Below, piece by piece: positions 17,289 to 27,578 of a stretch of 64,000 nt of DNA. Position numbers and translations under genes: made by a program. The notes under the pieces were generated by a model, which saw only the letters and a list, made by a program, of their open reading frames with translations, had not been told where the DNA came from and did no database searches. Position 1 is the stretch's first letter. Every line of letters starts with the position of its first letter. Source of the stretch: Devosia subaequoris. GTDB taxonomy: Bacteria; Pseudomonadota; Alphaproteobacteria; Rhizobiales; Devosiaceae. Where the stretch lies: contig NZ_JACIEW010000001.1 of the NCBI RefSeq assembly GCF_014197055.1, forward strand, positions 124,001 through 188,000. Reading direction: 5' to 3'.

Positions 17289-18824
17289 TTGACTCAGTTC
17301 TGGGGCGTCGATGCCGATCCGACTGCACAAGGGCGTATCAAGGGTGCCCGACCGGTCGCAGTTCTCGACATCGGCTCCAACTCGGTTCGCCTGGTGGTCT
17401 ATGAGCGCCATGCGCGTGCGCTGACGCCGCTTTACAACGAAAAGTCCGCCTGCGCCCTTGGGCGCGGGATTGCGCAGAGCAAGCGCCTGGCCGATGCCAA
17501 TATGGAAAAGGCCCTGGAAGCCATGAAGCGCTTTGCGCTGGTGGCGCGCATGATGCGGGTAGGCAAGGTCTATATTCTGGCAACGTCCGCTGTGCGCGAC
17601 GCTGCAAACCGGGACGAGTTCGTTTCGGCGGTAGAAGCCATAATGGAAGCGCCGGTACGCGTGCTCAGCGGCCAGGAAGAGGCCCATTATGCGGCCCTGG
17701 GTGTCGTTGCGGGCATTCCCGGCTTTGCCGGAGTGGTGGGCGATCTTGGCGGCGGCAGTCTGGAGCTTTCCGAGATTGCCAATGGGCATGACACCAATGG
17801 CGAGAGTTTCGAGCTGGGTGTCATTCGCCTGCAGGATGATGCCGATGGCTCGCCAAAGAAAGCGGCGGCCCTGGTGCGAGCCAAACTTGAAGGCTCGATT
17901 CTCAGGGATAATGAGGCAGGTTCGCAATTTGCAGCGATTGGCGGCACCTGGCGTTCGCTCGCCAAACTGCACCAAGCCGTATGCGATTATCCGCTGCATA
18001 TGGTGCAGGACTATGTCGTTGCCGCGGACGAGATGCTGCGCTTCTGCGACGAGATCGTGGCCGCCGATGCGCTCAAAGGTTATCCGGGGTCAGGTGGCGT
18101 CAGCAATTCACGGCGTGAACTGGTGCCATTTGGTGCGGCAGTTCTGGCCGAAATTGTCAGGGCCGGAAAGTTCGATAGCGTCGTGTTCTCAGCGCTTGGT
18201 GTGCGCGAGGGCTACCTCTACGGGATGCTCGATCAGCGCGAACAGCAAATCGACCCGCTGATTCAGGGGGCAGAGGAGCTCTCGGTGTTGCGGTCGCGGT
18301 CACCGGCCCATGCCAATGACCTGGTTGAATTTACCGCCCAGTATTTTGCTGCCATCGGCTCCGACGAGACGCCGGAGGAGGCGCGGCTCCGAGTCGTGGC
18401 GTGCCTTCTGGCCGATATCGGTTGGCGGTCGCATCCCGACTATCGCGGGCCGCAAAGCGTGGATTCGGTGGCCTATGGGTCGTTGACCGGGGTGGATCAT
18501 CCCGGTCGCTCATTTCTGGCCCAGACCCTGGCGGTCCGCTATGACGGGCTGAAATCCAAGGCGGCTCAGGTGCTGGTACCACTTGGTTCGGAGGCGCTGA
18601 CGGCGCGGGCCCGGCTGATCGGGTCGATGATGCGGGTGGCCTATCCGATGACGGCGGCGATGCCCGGCGTCCTGCCGCGCACGCGATTCAGCCTGGATGA
18701 TGAGACGTTGGTCCTCCACCTGCCGGCGGACTTCGCCTTTCTCAATGGCGATCACCTCCGAAACCGGCTGCGCCTGTTTGCCGAAGGGGCCGGGCACGCC
18801 AAATGGCGGGTGGCTGTGGGGTAG
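17289..18824 (+). CDS. ppx: exopolyphosphatase (Ppx/GppA family)
   Basis: A 511-residue ASKHA-fold phosphatase that releases phosphate from polyphosphate, possibly also acting on pppGpp. The phosphate loop VAVLDIGSNSVRLVVYE is near residues 22-38 and the second loop VVGDLGGGSLELSEI near 147-161. A C-terminal HD-like helical half contains ACLLADIGWRSHPDYRG. The TTG at 17289 is chosen because it directly follows the ppk stop (TAAATTG); an in-frame start at 17250 would add 13 basic residues encoded inside ppk. It is convergent with rnd, with an 11-base gap. Confidence 0.93.
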   Translation: MTQFWGVDADPTAQGRIKGARPVAVLDIGSNSVRLVVYERHARALTPLYNEKSACALGRGIAQSKRLADANMEKALEAMKRFALVARMMRVGKVYILATSAVRDAANRDEFVSAVEAIMEAPVRVLSGQEEAHYAALGVVAGIPGFAGVVGDLGGGSLELSEIANGHDTNGESFELGVIRLQDDADGSPKKAAALVRAKLEGSILRDNEAGSQFAAIGGTWRSLAKLHQAVCDYPLHMVQDYVVAADEMLRFCDEIVAADALKGYPGSGGVSNSRRELVPFGAAVLAEIVRAGKFDSVVFSALGVREGYLYGMLDQREQQIDPLIQGAEELSVLRSRSPAHANDLVEFTAQYFAAIGSDETPEEARLRVVACLLADIGWRSHPDYRGPQSVDSVAYGSLTGVDHPGRSFLAQTLAVRYDGLKSKAAQVLVPLGSEALTARARLIGSMMRVAYPMTAAMPGVLPRTRFSLDDETLVLHLPADFAFLNGDHLRNRLRLFAEGAGHAKWRVAVG

Positions 18825-18835
18825 GGCCAGGAGCG

Positions 18836-20005
18836 CTATTCAGCCGCCTCAGTCTGATTGACTGCGAATTCGATGATGCCTTTCCGGGTCGCCACGAGGC
18901 CTATGCGGCCATGCTTGATGGCCAGCGCCTTTTCGCCAAACAGCTTGCGGCGCCAGCCCTTAAGTGCGGGAACGTCGGCTTCGTCATCGAGCACCAGGGC
19001 GTCGATTTCGTCAGACGTGGCGATGATGCGTGCGGCGACGCCATGCTGTTCGGCCACGGCCTTGAGAAGCACCCGCACCAGATCGCCGATAGCGCCCTTG
19101 GGCGACGGGCCGCGGTAACGCTCGGGCAGGCGGGGCAGGGCCGATTTGGGTATGGCATCGACCTGCTTGAGCAGGGCCATGATCTCGCCTGCTGCCGCGC
19201 TGCGACCAAAGCCGCGCGGCACGGCGCGCAGCTTTTCGAAGGCATCAGGGGTCAGAGGGCGTTGGGTGGCCAGTTCGCCCAGCACGTCATCCTTTAGGAT
19301 GCGGCTGCGGGGCTGGTCTGTATCCTGCGCCCTTTGCTCACGCCACTGCGCCAGCACCTTGATGGCTGCCAGGTCACGCGGGCGATTGAACTTCATCTTG
19401 AGGCGATTCCAGGCCTTTTCGGGCTGGACAACATAGGTGTCGATGCTGCGCAGGGTGGTCATCTCGTCCTCGACCCAATCCCAGCGCCTTGTGGATTCCA
19501 CCTGTTTGCGCAGTTCGCGATAGATGTCGCGCAGCCAGGTCACATCGGCAATGGCGTAGGTGCGCTGCTTTTCCGAAAGCGGGCGGGCGGACCAGTCGGT
19601 AAAACGGGAAGACTTATCCAACTCCACCTTGCATATGGACCGAACCAGACTGTCATAGGAGGCGCTATCGCCGAAGCCGCACACGCTGGCGGCAACCTGG
19701 GTGTCGAAGATGTTGTGCGGCACGGCGCCCGTCAGCTTGACGAAAATCTCCACGTCCTGGCGGGCCGCGTGGAACACCTTGGTGACGTTGGGACTGGCCA
19801 GGAGCGCAAAGAAAGGCGCCAGCTTGATATCCGGCGCCAGGGGATCGATCAGCACGGCTTCATCGTCAGTGGCAACCTGGATCAGGCACAGGCGGGGCCA
19901 ATAGGTCGTTTCGCGCAGGAATTCCGTATCAACCGTCACGAACTCAAACTTGGAAGCGCGCTCGCAAAATTCAGCCAGCGCCTCTGTGGAAACTATGAGG
20001 TCCAT
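18836..20005 (-). CDS. rnd: ribonuclease D
   Basis: A 389-residue DEDD-type 3'-5' exoribonuclease for tRNA and other RNA 3' ends. The exonuclease motifs are visible: VTVDTEFLRETTY near residues 23-35 (Asp and Glu), VFHAARQDVEIF near 78-89 (Asp), and the third motif YAIADVTWLRDIY near 151-163 (Tyr and Asp). An HRDC-like helical region follows near 200-280. It stands alone on the minus strand, convergent with ppx and divergent from aspS. Confidence 0.96.
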   Translation of the reverse strand: MDLIVSTEALAEFCERASKFEFVTVDTEFLRETTYWPRLCLIQVATDDEAVLIDPLAPDIKLAPFFALLASPNVTKVFHAARQDVEIFVKLTGAVPHNIFDTQVAASVCGFGDSASYDSLVRSICKVELDKSSRFTDWSARPLSEKQRTYAIADVTWLRDIYRELRKQVESTRRWDWVEDEMTTLRSIDTYVVQPEKAWNRLKMKFNRPRDLAAIKVLAQWREQRAQDTDQPRSRILKDDVLGELATQRPLTPDAFEKLRAVPRGFGRSAAAGEIMALLKQVDAIPKSALPRLPERYRGPSPKGAIGDLVRVLLKAVAEQHGVAARIIATSDEIDALVLDDEADVPALKGWRRKLFGEKALAIKHGRIGLVATRKGIIEFAVNQTEAAE

Positions 20006-20190
20006 ACGTACTACCGTCTCAAATTCGTCACTATTCTTCCTAGCAGGTGCGCTTGGTTAGCTCCACCTTGGATTTTTCTTGCGGTAAAGAGGCGTAGCGC
20101 GAGATGCCCTGCCGCCTTGACAAGCGGGGCCTGCCATGCGCTTTTCCCGCCCGAGAATCCGGCCTTATTTCAGCAATTCCGAGACCAGAC

Positions 20191-21981
20191 ATGACCCTTC
20201 ATCGCTACCGTTCCCACACCTGTGGTGCCCTTTCGGCGGGCGATGCGGGTAATAATGTGCGCCTCTCGGGCTGGGTGCATCGCGTCCGCGACCATGGCGG
20301 GCTGCTGTTTATCGATCTGCGCGACCACTATGGCATTACGCAATGCGTGATCGATCCAGATTCGGCTGCATTCGCCACGGCGGAGACGGTGCGTTCCGAA
20401 TGGGTGCTGCGGATTGACGGCGAGGTGAAGCTGCGCGATGCGGCAGCGGTCAACTCCAACATCCCCACCGGCTCGATCGAAGTGTTCATCCGTGAGATCG
20501 AAGTGCTTTCTTCGGCCAAGGAATTGCCGCTGCCGGTCTTCGGGGAGGCCGAATACCCCGAAGACATCCGCCTGCGGTATCGTTTCCTTGATCTGCGCCG
20601 CGAGACTTTGCATGCCAATATCGTCAAACGCACGAAGATCATTTCCGCCATGCGCTCCGGCATGGGCGAGGCGGGCTTCACCGAGTTTTCGACGCCAATC
20701 CTGACCGCCTCTTCTCCTGAAGGCGCGCGCGACTTTCTCGTGCCCAGCCGCATTCATCCAGGCAAGTTCTTCGCCCTGCCGCAGGCGCCGCAACAGTACA
20801 AGCAGCTTCTGATGGTGGCCGGTTTTGACCGTTATTTCCAGGTGGCGCCGTGCTTCCGTGACGAAGATCCGCGTGCCGATCGCCTGCCGGGCGAGTTCTA
20901 CCAGCTCGACCTAGAAATGAGCTTTGTGACCCAGGAAGATATCTGGAACACGGTCGAGCCAGTGATGACCGAGGTGTTCGAGAAGTTTGCCGACGGCAAG
21001 CCGGTGACCAAGGGTTGGCCGCGCATTCCCTATGCCGAGGCCATCCGAAAATATGGCTCGGACAAGCCGGACCTGCGCAATCCGATTGAGATCCAAGCGG
21101 TTACCGAGCATTTCGCCGGGTCCGGGTTCAAGGTCTTCGCCAACCAGATCGAAGCAGATCCAAAGGTCGAGGTCTGGGCGATTCCGGCCAAGAACAAGGC
21201 TGGCGCCGAACCGATCGGCCGGGCCTTCTGCGACCGCATGAACGCCTGGGCGCAGGGCGAGGGCCAGCCGGGCCTTGGCTATATCTTCTTCAAGGAAGGG
21301 CAGGGCTCGGGCCCGATCGCCAAGAATATCGGCGAGGAGCGCACTGCGACGCTCAAGGCGCAACTCGAACTTGACGACGGCGACGCCGTGTTCTTCGTCG
21401 CGGGTCGCCCGGAGAAGTTCTACAAATTTGCCGGTGAGGCGCGCACTAAAGTGGCAACGGATCTGGACGTTGTTGATAAGGACCGCTTTGCGCTGTGCTG
21501 GATCGTCGATTTCCCGTTCTACGAGTGGGACGAGGAAGAAAAGCGCGTAGACTTCGCGCATAATCCGTTCTCGATGCCGCAGGGCGGGCTCGATGCTCTC
21601 AATGGCGAAGACCCGCTGTCGCTTACGGCCTATCAGTATGACGCGGTCTGCAACGGCTTCGAGATTGCCTCCGGGTCGATCCGTAACCAGGAGCCGGAGA
21701 CAATGGTCAAAGCGTTCGAGTTGACCGGAAAGTCCCGTGACGAGGTCGAAGAACAGTTCGGCGGCCTATACCGCGCCTTCCAGTATGGGGCGCCGCCGCA
21801 TGGCGGGGCGGCCTTCGGTATCGACCGCATTGTCATGCTGCTGTGCGGCGTACAGAACCTGCGCGAGATCACGGCATTCCCGATGAACCAGCAGGCCGAA
21901 GACCTACTGATGGGCGCACCGAGTGCCGCTGAGCCCAGGCAACTACGCGAGCTGAGCATCCGTCTCAACGTGCAGAGCTGA
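20191..21981 (+). CDS. aspS: aspartyl-tRNA synthetase
   Basis: A 596-residue class II bacterial-type AspRS. It has an N-terminal OB-fold anticodon domain ([22 protein letters not shown]), motif 2 in [20 protein letters not shown] near residues 221-240, the GAD insertion domain at about 290-420, and motif 3 [11 protein letters not shown] near 543-553. Together with GatCAB, such enzymes in many alphaproteobacteria may be non-discriminating and charge both tRNA(Asp) and tRNA(Asn); the sequence alone does not prove it. The ATG at 20191 fits the family start. A good terminator follows at 22009. Confidence 0.97.
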   Translation: MTLHRYRSHTCGALSAGDAGNNVRLSGWVHRVRDHGGLLFIDLRDHYGITQCVIDPDSAAFATAETVRSEWVLRIDGEVKLRDAAAVNSNIPTGSIEVFIREIEVLSSAKELPLPVFGEAEYPEDIRLRYRFLDLRRETLHANIVKRTKIISAMRSGMGEAGFTEFSTPILTASSPEGARDFLVPSRIHPGKFFALPQAPQQYKQLLMVAGFDRYFQVAPCFRDEDPRADRLPGEFYQLDLEMSFVTQEDIWNTVEPVMTEVFEKFADGKPVTKGWPRIPYAEAIRKYGSDKPDLRNPIEIQAVTEHFAGSGFKVFANQIEADPKVEVWAIPAKNKAGAEPIGRAFCDRMNAWAQGEGQPGLGYIFFKEGQGSGPIAKNIGEERTATLKAQLELDDGDAVFFVAGRPEKFYKFAGEARTKVATDLDVVDKDRFALCWIVDFPFYEWDEEEKRVDFAHNPFSMPQGGLDALNGEDPLSLTAYQYDAVCNGFEIASGSIRNQEPETMVKAFELTGKSRDEVEEQFGGLYRAFQYGAPPHGGAAFGIDRIVMLLCGVQNLREITAFPMNQQAEDLLMGAPSAAEPRQLRELSIRLNVQS

Positions 21982-22008
21982 TTGCCTGCAGTTTCTGCGG
22001 ACGGATTG

Positions 22009-22040
22009 AAAGGGGTGGCCGATGGCCGCCCCTTTGTTGT
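22009..22040 (+). terminator. intrinsic terminator of aspS
   Basis: AAAGGGGTGGCC at 22009-22020 pairs with GGCCGCCCCTTT at 22024-22035 (one G-T wobble, 3-base loop). It is followed by GTTGT and sits 28 bases after the aspS stop. The arm ends in TTT, as expected of a rho-independent terminator. Confidence 0.75.
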
Positions 22041-22061
22041 CTGCAACAGGGTTAGCGCGAA

Positions 22062-22086
22062 TTAACCAGCATTAATGATCCGTTAA
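22062..22086 (+). promoter_or_regulatory. CtrA-type binding sites before the EAL gene
   Basis: TTAA-N7-TTAA occurs at 22072-22086, the full consensus spacing of the alphaproteobacterial cell-cycle regulator CtrA. A further TTAA half-site lies at 22062-22065, spaced six bases from the first. The cluster lies 53-77 bases before the GTG start of the phosphodiesterase gene. Binding is inferred from pattern only. Confidence 0.5.
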
Positions 22087-22138
22087 ATCCTAGCTTGCTA
22101 GCTAAGTAGGCAAGATTTTCCGGGTTCGGATTCGCAGT

Positions 22139-23740
22139 GTGAAGTCGAAGTTTTCCCATGTCCTGATGCTTTTGGGCGCCATCCTGGCGTTCGTGCCCAT
22201 TATTGCCGTGGACTATCTGCTGGATGCCTATGTCCAGTATCGGGAAAAGGCGGGGGCTCAACAGTTTGTTGAGGCGGTCAGTTCACACATAAATTCAAGC
22301 GCCATGGATGGCGTGGCGGCACTCCGCCAGGTCATCGCGGCCAGTCCTTCGCTATGTACGCCGACCTTCGTGACCAATGCGCAGGAGGCCATTGAAGGTG
22401 GCCTAAATCTCAAGCAGTTCCTCGTCGAGAACCTCGATGGTGTCCAGTACTGCGACGCCTATGGCCGCGTGGTGAGCTATTCCCCATTGTCCCAGCCCTT
22501 GCCGGTGCCCGGGCTCACCGAGACCATGACGATGGTCAAGCTGGGTGACATGGACATGCCGGCCCTCAAGATCACTCAGACTTTTGGCGAAACCCGGCGC
22601 GTCTCGACTTTCGTGCCGCTGCTTGGACAATCGGAAAGCGCATTGAACAAGACGCTGCCGGACGCGGCGATGATGCGTGTGACGCTGACGAACGGTCTTT
22701 CCGTTGTGACGCTGGGCGACCCGACGGGATTTGATCGGCGGCAGTCCGGCGCAGACTATATCAGCGCCCAGGGCTATGCGGGCCAGTTCCCGATCAAGGT
22801 GGAATATGCGCTGCCCTTCGCCATGGCGCGATCGGGCTATGCCGATCTTGATGTGGCATTCACATTCATCGCCTGCCTCGCCAGCGCCGTGTTCCTGATT
22901 CTCAATCTGAGCTATGTACGCCGTTCCCGCGTGCCGGCATTCGATCTGGAGCGCGCCATCGAGCGCAGCGAGATCAAGCCCTATTATCAACCAGTCATTA
23001 ATCTGCGCACCGGCGAATTGGTGGGTTGCGAGGTGTTGTGCCGTTGGGAGAAGCGCAACGGGCAGGTGATACCGCCCGGCGCCTTCATCGACTATGCCGA
23101 GGTGACGGGTCTTGCCATCCCGATGACCGTCTCGCTGATGCAGCAGGTGCGGAACGATCTGGGCGATCTCTCCCGGACGCTGCCGAACATGAAGATCTCG
23201 ATCAACCTGTTCGAGGGCCATTTCCGCGATGTCGGCATTGTCGAGGATGTACAGGCGATCTTTGGACAGTCACCGATCAATTTCCGGCAATTGGTGTTCG
23301 AAATCACCGAGCGGCGCCCATTGACCAACTCCATGACCACGACCAGCGTGATTTCGGGATTGCATGCCCTCGGCGCGCGGCTGGCAATGGATGATGCGGG
23401 CACCGGGCACTCCAATCTGGCCTATCTGGCGACATTGGGCGTTGACGTCATCAAGATCGACCGCATCTTTGTGGACATGATCAAACCGGGGACCACCCAG
23501 GTGCCGGTTCTGGATGGTCTAATCGCCATGGCCAAGGATCTTGATTGCGAGATTGTGGCCGAGGGCGTGGAGACCGAGGAACAGGCGCTCTATCTGCGTT
23601 CACGCGGGGTTCTGCATGCGCAGGGCTATATTTTTGCGCCGGCATTGAAGGTTGGCGCGTTCAAGGAATTGGCTCTGGCACTCAATTCGGCCTCCAATCC
23701 GCAGCCGAGGCTAGAAGTGGTGGCGTCTGCGGCGGCCTGA
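22139..23740 (+). CDS. membrane c-di-GMP phosphodiesterase (CSS-motif and EAL domains)
   Basis: A 533-residue protein with an N-terminal membrane segment (about residues 8-26), then a periplasmic region with two cysteines (in SLCTPTF near 63 and QYCDAYG near 100) like the redox-sensing CSS-motif domain. A second membrane segment lies near 240-260, and a C-terminal EAL domain occupies 275-520. EAL catalytic elements are present with small changes: the signature is CEVL, INLFEGHF gives the Asn, FEITER the Glu, DDAGTGHS the Asp pair, IKID the Lys and EGVETEEQA the late Glu. The start is GTG. CtrA-type boxes upstream suggest cell-cycle control. Confidence 0.9.
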   Translation: MKSKFSHVLMLLGAILAFVPIIAVDYLLDAYVQYREKAGAQQFVEAVSSHINSSAMDGVAALRQVIAASPSLCTPTFVTNAQEAIEGGLNLKQFLVENLDGVQYCDAYGRVVSYSPLSQPLPVPGLTETMTMVKLGDMDMPALKITQTFGETRRVSTFVPLLGQSESALNKTLPDAAMMRVTLTNGLSVVTLGDPTGFDRRQSGADYISAQGYAGQFPIKVEYALPFAMARSGYADLDVAFTFIACLASAVFLILNLSYVRRSRVPAFDLERAIERSEIKPYYQPVINLRTGELVGCEVLCRWEKRNGQVIPPGAFIDYAEVTGLAIPMTVSLMQQVRNDLGDLSRTLPNMKISINLFEGHFRDVGIVEDVQAIFGQSPINFRQLVFEITERRPLTNSMTTTSVISGLHALGARLAMDDAGTGHSNLAYLATLGVDVIKIDRIFVDMIKPGTTQVPVLDGLIAMAKDLDCEIVAEGVETEEQALYLRSRGVLHAQGYIFAPALKVGAFKELALALNSASNPQPRLEVVASAAA

Positions 23741-23925
23741 TCGTCGGGCTGCGTTTCTCCCGGATCAATACATCGCCAAACTGTCCCATTTCTGTCAGCG
23801 TAACGTTGCAGTTTCTGTGTTCGCCGTATTTTTGCCGCCGACTCGACGCCTTGGGCTTTTCCGGCCTTTTCAATCCTCGTGATTGATGGCACCAACGCGG
23901 CCAATGGGCTTGCCGGGAGGGTTTC

Positions 23926-26211
23926 GTGACCACAGACATCAATGAGCAACGTAAGGCACTTCGTGACGCGGCGCTGCATTTCCATGAATTCCCCAAGCCC
24001 GGCAAACTGGAAATTCAGCCGCTCAAGCCGCTCGGTAACCAGCGCGACCTGGCACTGGCATATTCGCCCGGCGTTGCCGCCCCTTGCGAGGAGATCGCCC
24101 AGACGCCCGAGGCCGTTGCGCGCTACACTTCGCGGCAGAATCTGGTGGCTGTCATCTCCAATGGCACAGCAGTGCTGGGGTTGGGTAATATCGGCGCACT
24201 GGCCTCCAAGCCGGTGATGGAAGGCAAGGCGGTTCTGTTCAAGAAGTTCGCAGGGATCGATGTGTTCGATCTCGAAATCGACGAACTGGATCCGAAAAGG
24301 TTCACCGATGCCGTCGCGCCGCTCTGGCCTACCTTTGGCGGTATCAATCTTGAAGATATCCGCGCACCGGATTGCTTCGAGATCGAAGAGGCGCTGCGCG
24401 AGCGGATGCCGATTCCGGTTTTCCATGATGACCAGCATGGTACCGCAATCATTGTCGGCGCCGCGGTCCTGAATGGTCTGGAACTCGCTGGAAAGAAGAT
24501 CGAAGACGTCAAGATCTGCACGTCTGGGGCAGGGGCGGCAGCCATCGCCTGCCTGAACGTATTGGTGGCACTCGGCGCCAAGCACGAGAACATCTGGGTC
24601 GCCGACAAGGACGGCCTGGTTACCCACAAGCGCAACGACATCAATGACAAATGGCGCGGGCAGTTTCGGCGCACCAGTGATGCGACGACGCTGGCCGAGG
24701 TGATCGAAGGGGCCGATGTGTTCCTGGGACTGTCGGCAGCAGGGGCCCTCAAGCCGGAAATGCTTGCCCAGATGGGCCCCAAGCCGCTGATCCTGGCCCT
24801 GGCCAATCCCAATCCGGAAATCATGCCCGAACTGGCCAAGCAAACCCGGCCCGACGCCATGGTCTGTACGGGGCGCTCTGACTACCCTAACCAGGTCAAC
24901 AATGTCCTGTGCTTCCCTTTCATTTTCCGCGGCGCGCTTGATGTGCATGCCACGACAATCAACGAAGAGATGAAGCTGGCGGCTGTTCGCGCGATTGCCA
25001 AGCTGGCCCGCGAGCCGGGACTGGAAGTTTCCCCTTCGGGTGCGCCGGCGGTTTATGGTCCCGAACACATCATCCCCAACCCCTTCGACCAGCGGCTGAT
25101 CCTGCGCATAGCTCCGGCGGTGGCGCGGGCCGCGATGGAGTCGGGTGTCGCCAAGAAGCCGATCGAGGATTGGGACGCCTATTACGACGGGCTCAATCGG
25201 TTCGTGTTCCGCTCTGGCCTGGTGATGAAACCGATCTTCGACCGAGCGCAGGGGCAGGGCAAGCGCATTGCTTTTGCCGATGGCGAAGACGAACGCGTGT
25301 TGCGCGCGGCTCAGGTGCTGCTTGAGGAAGGTATCGCCCGCCCGATCCTAATTGGGCGTCCGGCGGTGCTGGAGGCGCGTATCGAGCGGTTTGGTCTCAG
25401 CATCCGGCCGGGGAGGGATTTCGAGGTCATCAACCCTGAAGACGATCCACGCTACCGCGACTATGTGAGCCTGTTCCATTCGCTGGTGGGACGCACCGGC
25501 GTGACGCCGGATACGGCCCGCACCATTGTGCGCACCAATACCACCGTCATCGGGGCCCTGGCGCTCAAGCGTGGTGAGGCAGACGCCATGCTATGCGGCT
25601 TGCAGGGTCGATTCATCAAGCATGTGCGGGACATCAAGTCGGTCCTGGGGATGCAGGCAGGGGTAACCGAGGCTTCGGCGCTCTCCATGCTAATCATGCC
25701 GCGCGGGGCGTTCTTCCTGACCGACACCTATGTCAACCAGAACCCCAGCGCCGACGAGATTGTCTCTATCACGTTGCAGGCCCGCGACCATCTCAAGCGC
25801 TTCAATATTGAGGCGAAGGCGGCATTGCTGAGCTATTCCAACTTCGGGTCGCGCGACGGCGACAGCGCCTACAAGATGCGCGAGGCCTATGCCAAGCTCA
25901 AGGCCATCGCTCCGGACCTGATCGTCGAGGGCGAGATGCAGGGCGATCTGGCGCTGAATGAAGGGCTGCGCGAGCGCTATATCCCCGACACTATTCTCAG
26001 GGGCGAAGCCAATCTGCTGGTGTTCCCGGACCTTGATGCGGCCAATCTCTCAATGACGCTGCTCAAGGAAATGAACAATGGCCTGGCGGTTGGCCCGATC
26101 CTGATGGGCATGCAGTCGCCGGCCCATATTCTGGCACCATCAGTTACAAGCCGTGGCATCGTCAACATGGCAGCTATCGCTGCTAATGAAGCCCTTGGAG
26201 AAACAGTATGA
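23926..26211 (+). CDS. maeB: NADP-dependent malic enzyme with phosphotransacetylase-like C-terminus
   Basis: A 761-residue MaeB-type enzyme that decarboxylates malate to pyruvate, feeding acetyl-CoA synthesis. The N-terminal half holds the malic domain (AYSPGVAAPCEEI near residue 45, FHDDQHGTAIIVGAA near 165) and the NAD(P)-binding domain. The C-terminal half, from about 430, resembles phosphate acetyltransferase (GVTEASALSMLIMPRGAFFLTD near 581); in MaeB this part is regulatory. The start is GTG 23926 after GGGAGGG. The stop overlaps the start of the Dabb gene by ATGA. Confidence 0.96.
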   Translation: MTTDINEQRKALRDAALHFHEFPKPGKLEIQPLKPLGNQRDLALAYSPGVAAPCEEIAQTPEAVARYTSRQNLVAVISNGTAVLGLGNIGALASKPVMEGKAVLFKKFAGIDVFDLEIDELDPKRFTDAVAPLWPTFGGINLEDIRAPDCFEIEEALRERMPIPVFHDDQHGTAIIVGAAVLNGLELAGKKIEDVKICTSGAGAAAIACLNVLVALGAKHENIWVADKDGLVTHKRNDINDKWRGQFRRTSDATTLAEVIEGADVFLGLSAAGALKPEMLAQMGPKPLILALANPNPEIMPELAKQTRPDAMVCTGRSDYPNQVNNVLCFPFIFRGALDVHATTINEEMKLAAVRAIAKLAREPGLEVSPSGAPAVYGPEHIIPNPFDQRLILRIAPAVARAAMESGVAKKPIEDWDAYYDGLNRFVFRSGLVMKPIFDRAQGQGKRIAFADGEDERVLRAAQVLLEEGIARPILIGRPAVLEARIERFGLSIRPGRDFEVINPEDDPRYRDYVSLFHSLVGRTGVTPDTARTIVRTNTTVIGALALKRGEADAMLCGLQGRFIKHVRDIKSVLGMQAGVTEASALSMLIMPRGAFFLTDTYVNQNPSADEIVSITLQARDHLKRFNIEAKAALLSYSNFGSRDGDSAYKMREAYAKLKAIAPDLIVEGEMQGDLALNEGLRERYIPDTILRGEANLLVFPDLDAANLSMTLLKEMNNGLAVGPILMGMQSPAHILAPSVTSRGIVNMAAIAANEALGETV

Positions 26212-26498
26212 TCCGGCACACCGTCAGCTTCGCCCTCAAGCACCCGGCAGGATCCGATGCGGAGCGTGCTTTCCTGGAGGCGGCCATGGTGTTAGCTGCA
26301 ATTCCGGGCGTGGGGCGGTTCGAGCGTCTCCGGCAGGTCAGCGCCAAGAGCGACTTCACTTTCGGCTTCTCGATGGAGTTTGCGGATCAGGCCGCCTATG
26401 ACGCCTATAACGCGCATCCCGATCACGTGGCATTCGTGCGCGACCGCTGGGTACCGGAGGTCGAACGCTTCCAGGAGCTCGATTACATTGCACTCTGA
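26208..26498 (+). CDS. Dabb (stress-responsive alpha/beta barrel) domain protein
   Basis: A 96-residue dimeric ferredoxin-like Dabb protein. It starts MIRHTVSFALK (the family pattern is hHxVxFxL), has a central FGFSMEFADQAAYDAYNAHPDH block near residues 53-74, and ends with FVRDRWVP and a short tail. The start lies in the stop of maeB, so expression is coupled to malic enzyme. Members are stress-related or polyketide-cyclase-like, and no substrate can be given. A link to malate metabolism is suggested only by position. Confidence 0.88.
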   Translation: MIRHTVSFALKHPAGSDAERAFLEAAMVLAAIPGVGRFERLRQVSAKSDFTFGFSMEFADQAAYDAYNAHPDHVAFVRDRWVPEVERFQELDYIAL

Positions 26499-26514
26499 GC
26501 TGGGACAATGTTAA

Positions 26515-27521
26515 GTGCGGTCATCCGCAGTCGGCAGCCGAGGACAATCCAGGAACCAGATAGCTGTGTTCAGTGGTAGCGCCCACCCCGAACTTGCGAA
26601 TGAGATTTGCGCCGAACTTGGCGTGCCGCTCAATCCCACACAGATCAAGCGCTTCTCCAATGATTGCCTAGAAGTGCAATTGCAGGCTAATTGCCGCGAG
26701 CAGGATGTGTTTCTGGTCCAGATGCTGAGCGCGCCGGTCCAGGACCATTTGACTGAGCTTCTGCTGATGCTGGATGCCGCGCGCGGCGCATCGGCGGCCA
26801 GAATTACGGCCGTTATTCCGCATTATGCCTATGCCCGCTCAGACAAGAAGGATGCCCCGCGCATCTCGATTGGTGGCCGCCTGGTTGCCGATCTGCTCAA
26901 GACCGCTGGCGCTGACCGGGTCCTGACGATGACACTGCATTCGCCGCAGGTGAATGGCTTTTCAGCGTGCCGGTTGATCACTTGCACGCGTTGCACGAGA
27001 TGGCACGCCACTTTCGACGCTATGACCTGTCGAATACCGTGGTCGTGTCGCCCGATCTGGGCAATGCCAAGACCGCTGCGGCCTTCGCCCGGTCGCTGGG
27101 TCGGCCGGTGGCCGCCGGGGCGAAGGAACGCATTTCGGACACGCAAGTGCGGATTTCAGCGATAATCGGCGATGTGCAGGGCCGCGACGTCATTGTTCTC
27201 GACGATGAAGTTGCCAGTGGCGGCTCCATTCTGGAACTTCTCAAGCATTTGCGCAGCAATGGTGCCCGCACTGTTCGCATCGCTTGTACGCACGGCATCT
27301 TTGCTGACGGCGCGGTGGCGCGGCTTGCTGCCGAGTCCGTTGTCGCGGAAATCGTGTGCACCAACACACTGCCCAATGCCCTTCTGCAGCCACACGAGAA
27401 ACTGACGGTTTTGTCGGTTGCGCCGGCATTGGCCGAGGCAATGCGCCGGATCAACAACGGGCAATCGGTCAGTGCGCTGTTCGGCGAGGGTGGGCATGCG
27501 CAGCGTGTCGCTGCCGAATAG
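26515..27521 (+). pseudogene. second ribose-phosphate pyrophosphokinase (PRPP synthetase), one-base frameshift
   Basis: Two adjoining frames together encode a full PRPP synthetase of about 335 residues. Frame one (from GTG 26515) gives the N-terminal domain to [14 protein letters not shown] at 26958. Frame two resumes [18 protein letters not shown] and continues to the stop at 27521, with the PRPP loop VIVLDDEVASGGSI near the end. Adding one T to the TTTT run at 26959-26962 would restore [10 protein letters not shown], the expected family sequence. The rest is undamaged, so this is either a very recent mutation or a homopolymer sequencing error. It is divergent from the usual housekeeping Prs (loop DDEVASGGS where Prs has DDxxDTxGT). 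The start codon is uncertain. Confidence 0.85.
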
Positions 27522-27578
27522 GAAACCGGGAATTAATCTCTTTTCTGGCATGGTTGGGCAAGTTCAATTGGTCGATCC

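Noticed and set aside
26955-26967. Programmed ribosomal frameshift in the prs-like gene
   Set aside because: The site GGCTTTTCA is not a standard slippery heptamer and no downstream structure is evident. A lost base in the T-run is simpler.
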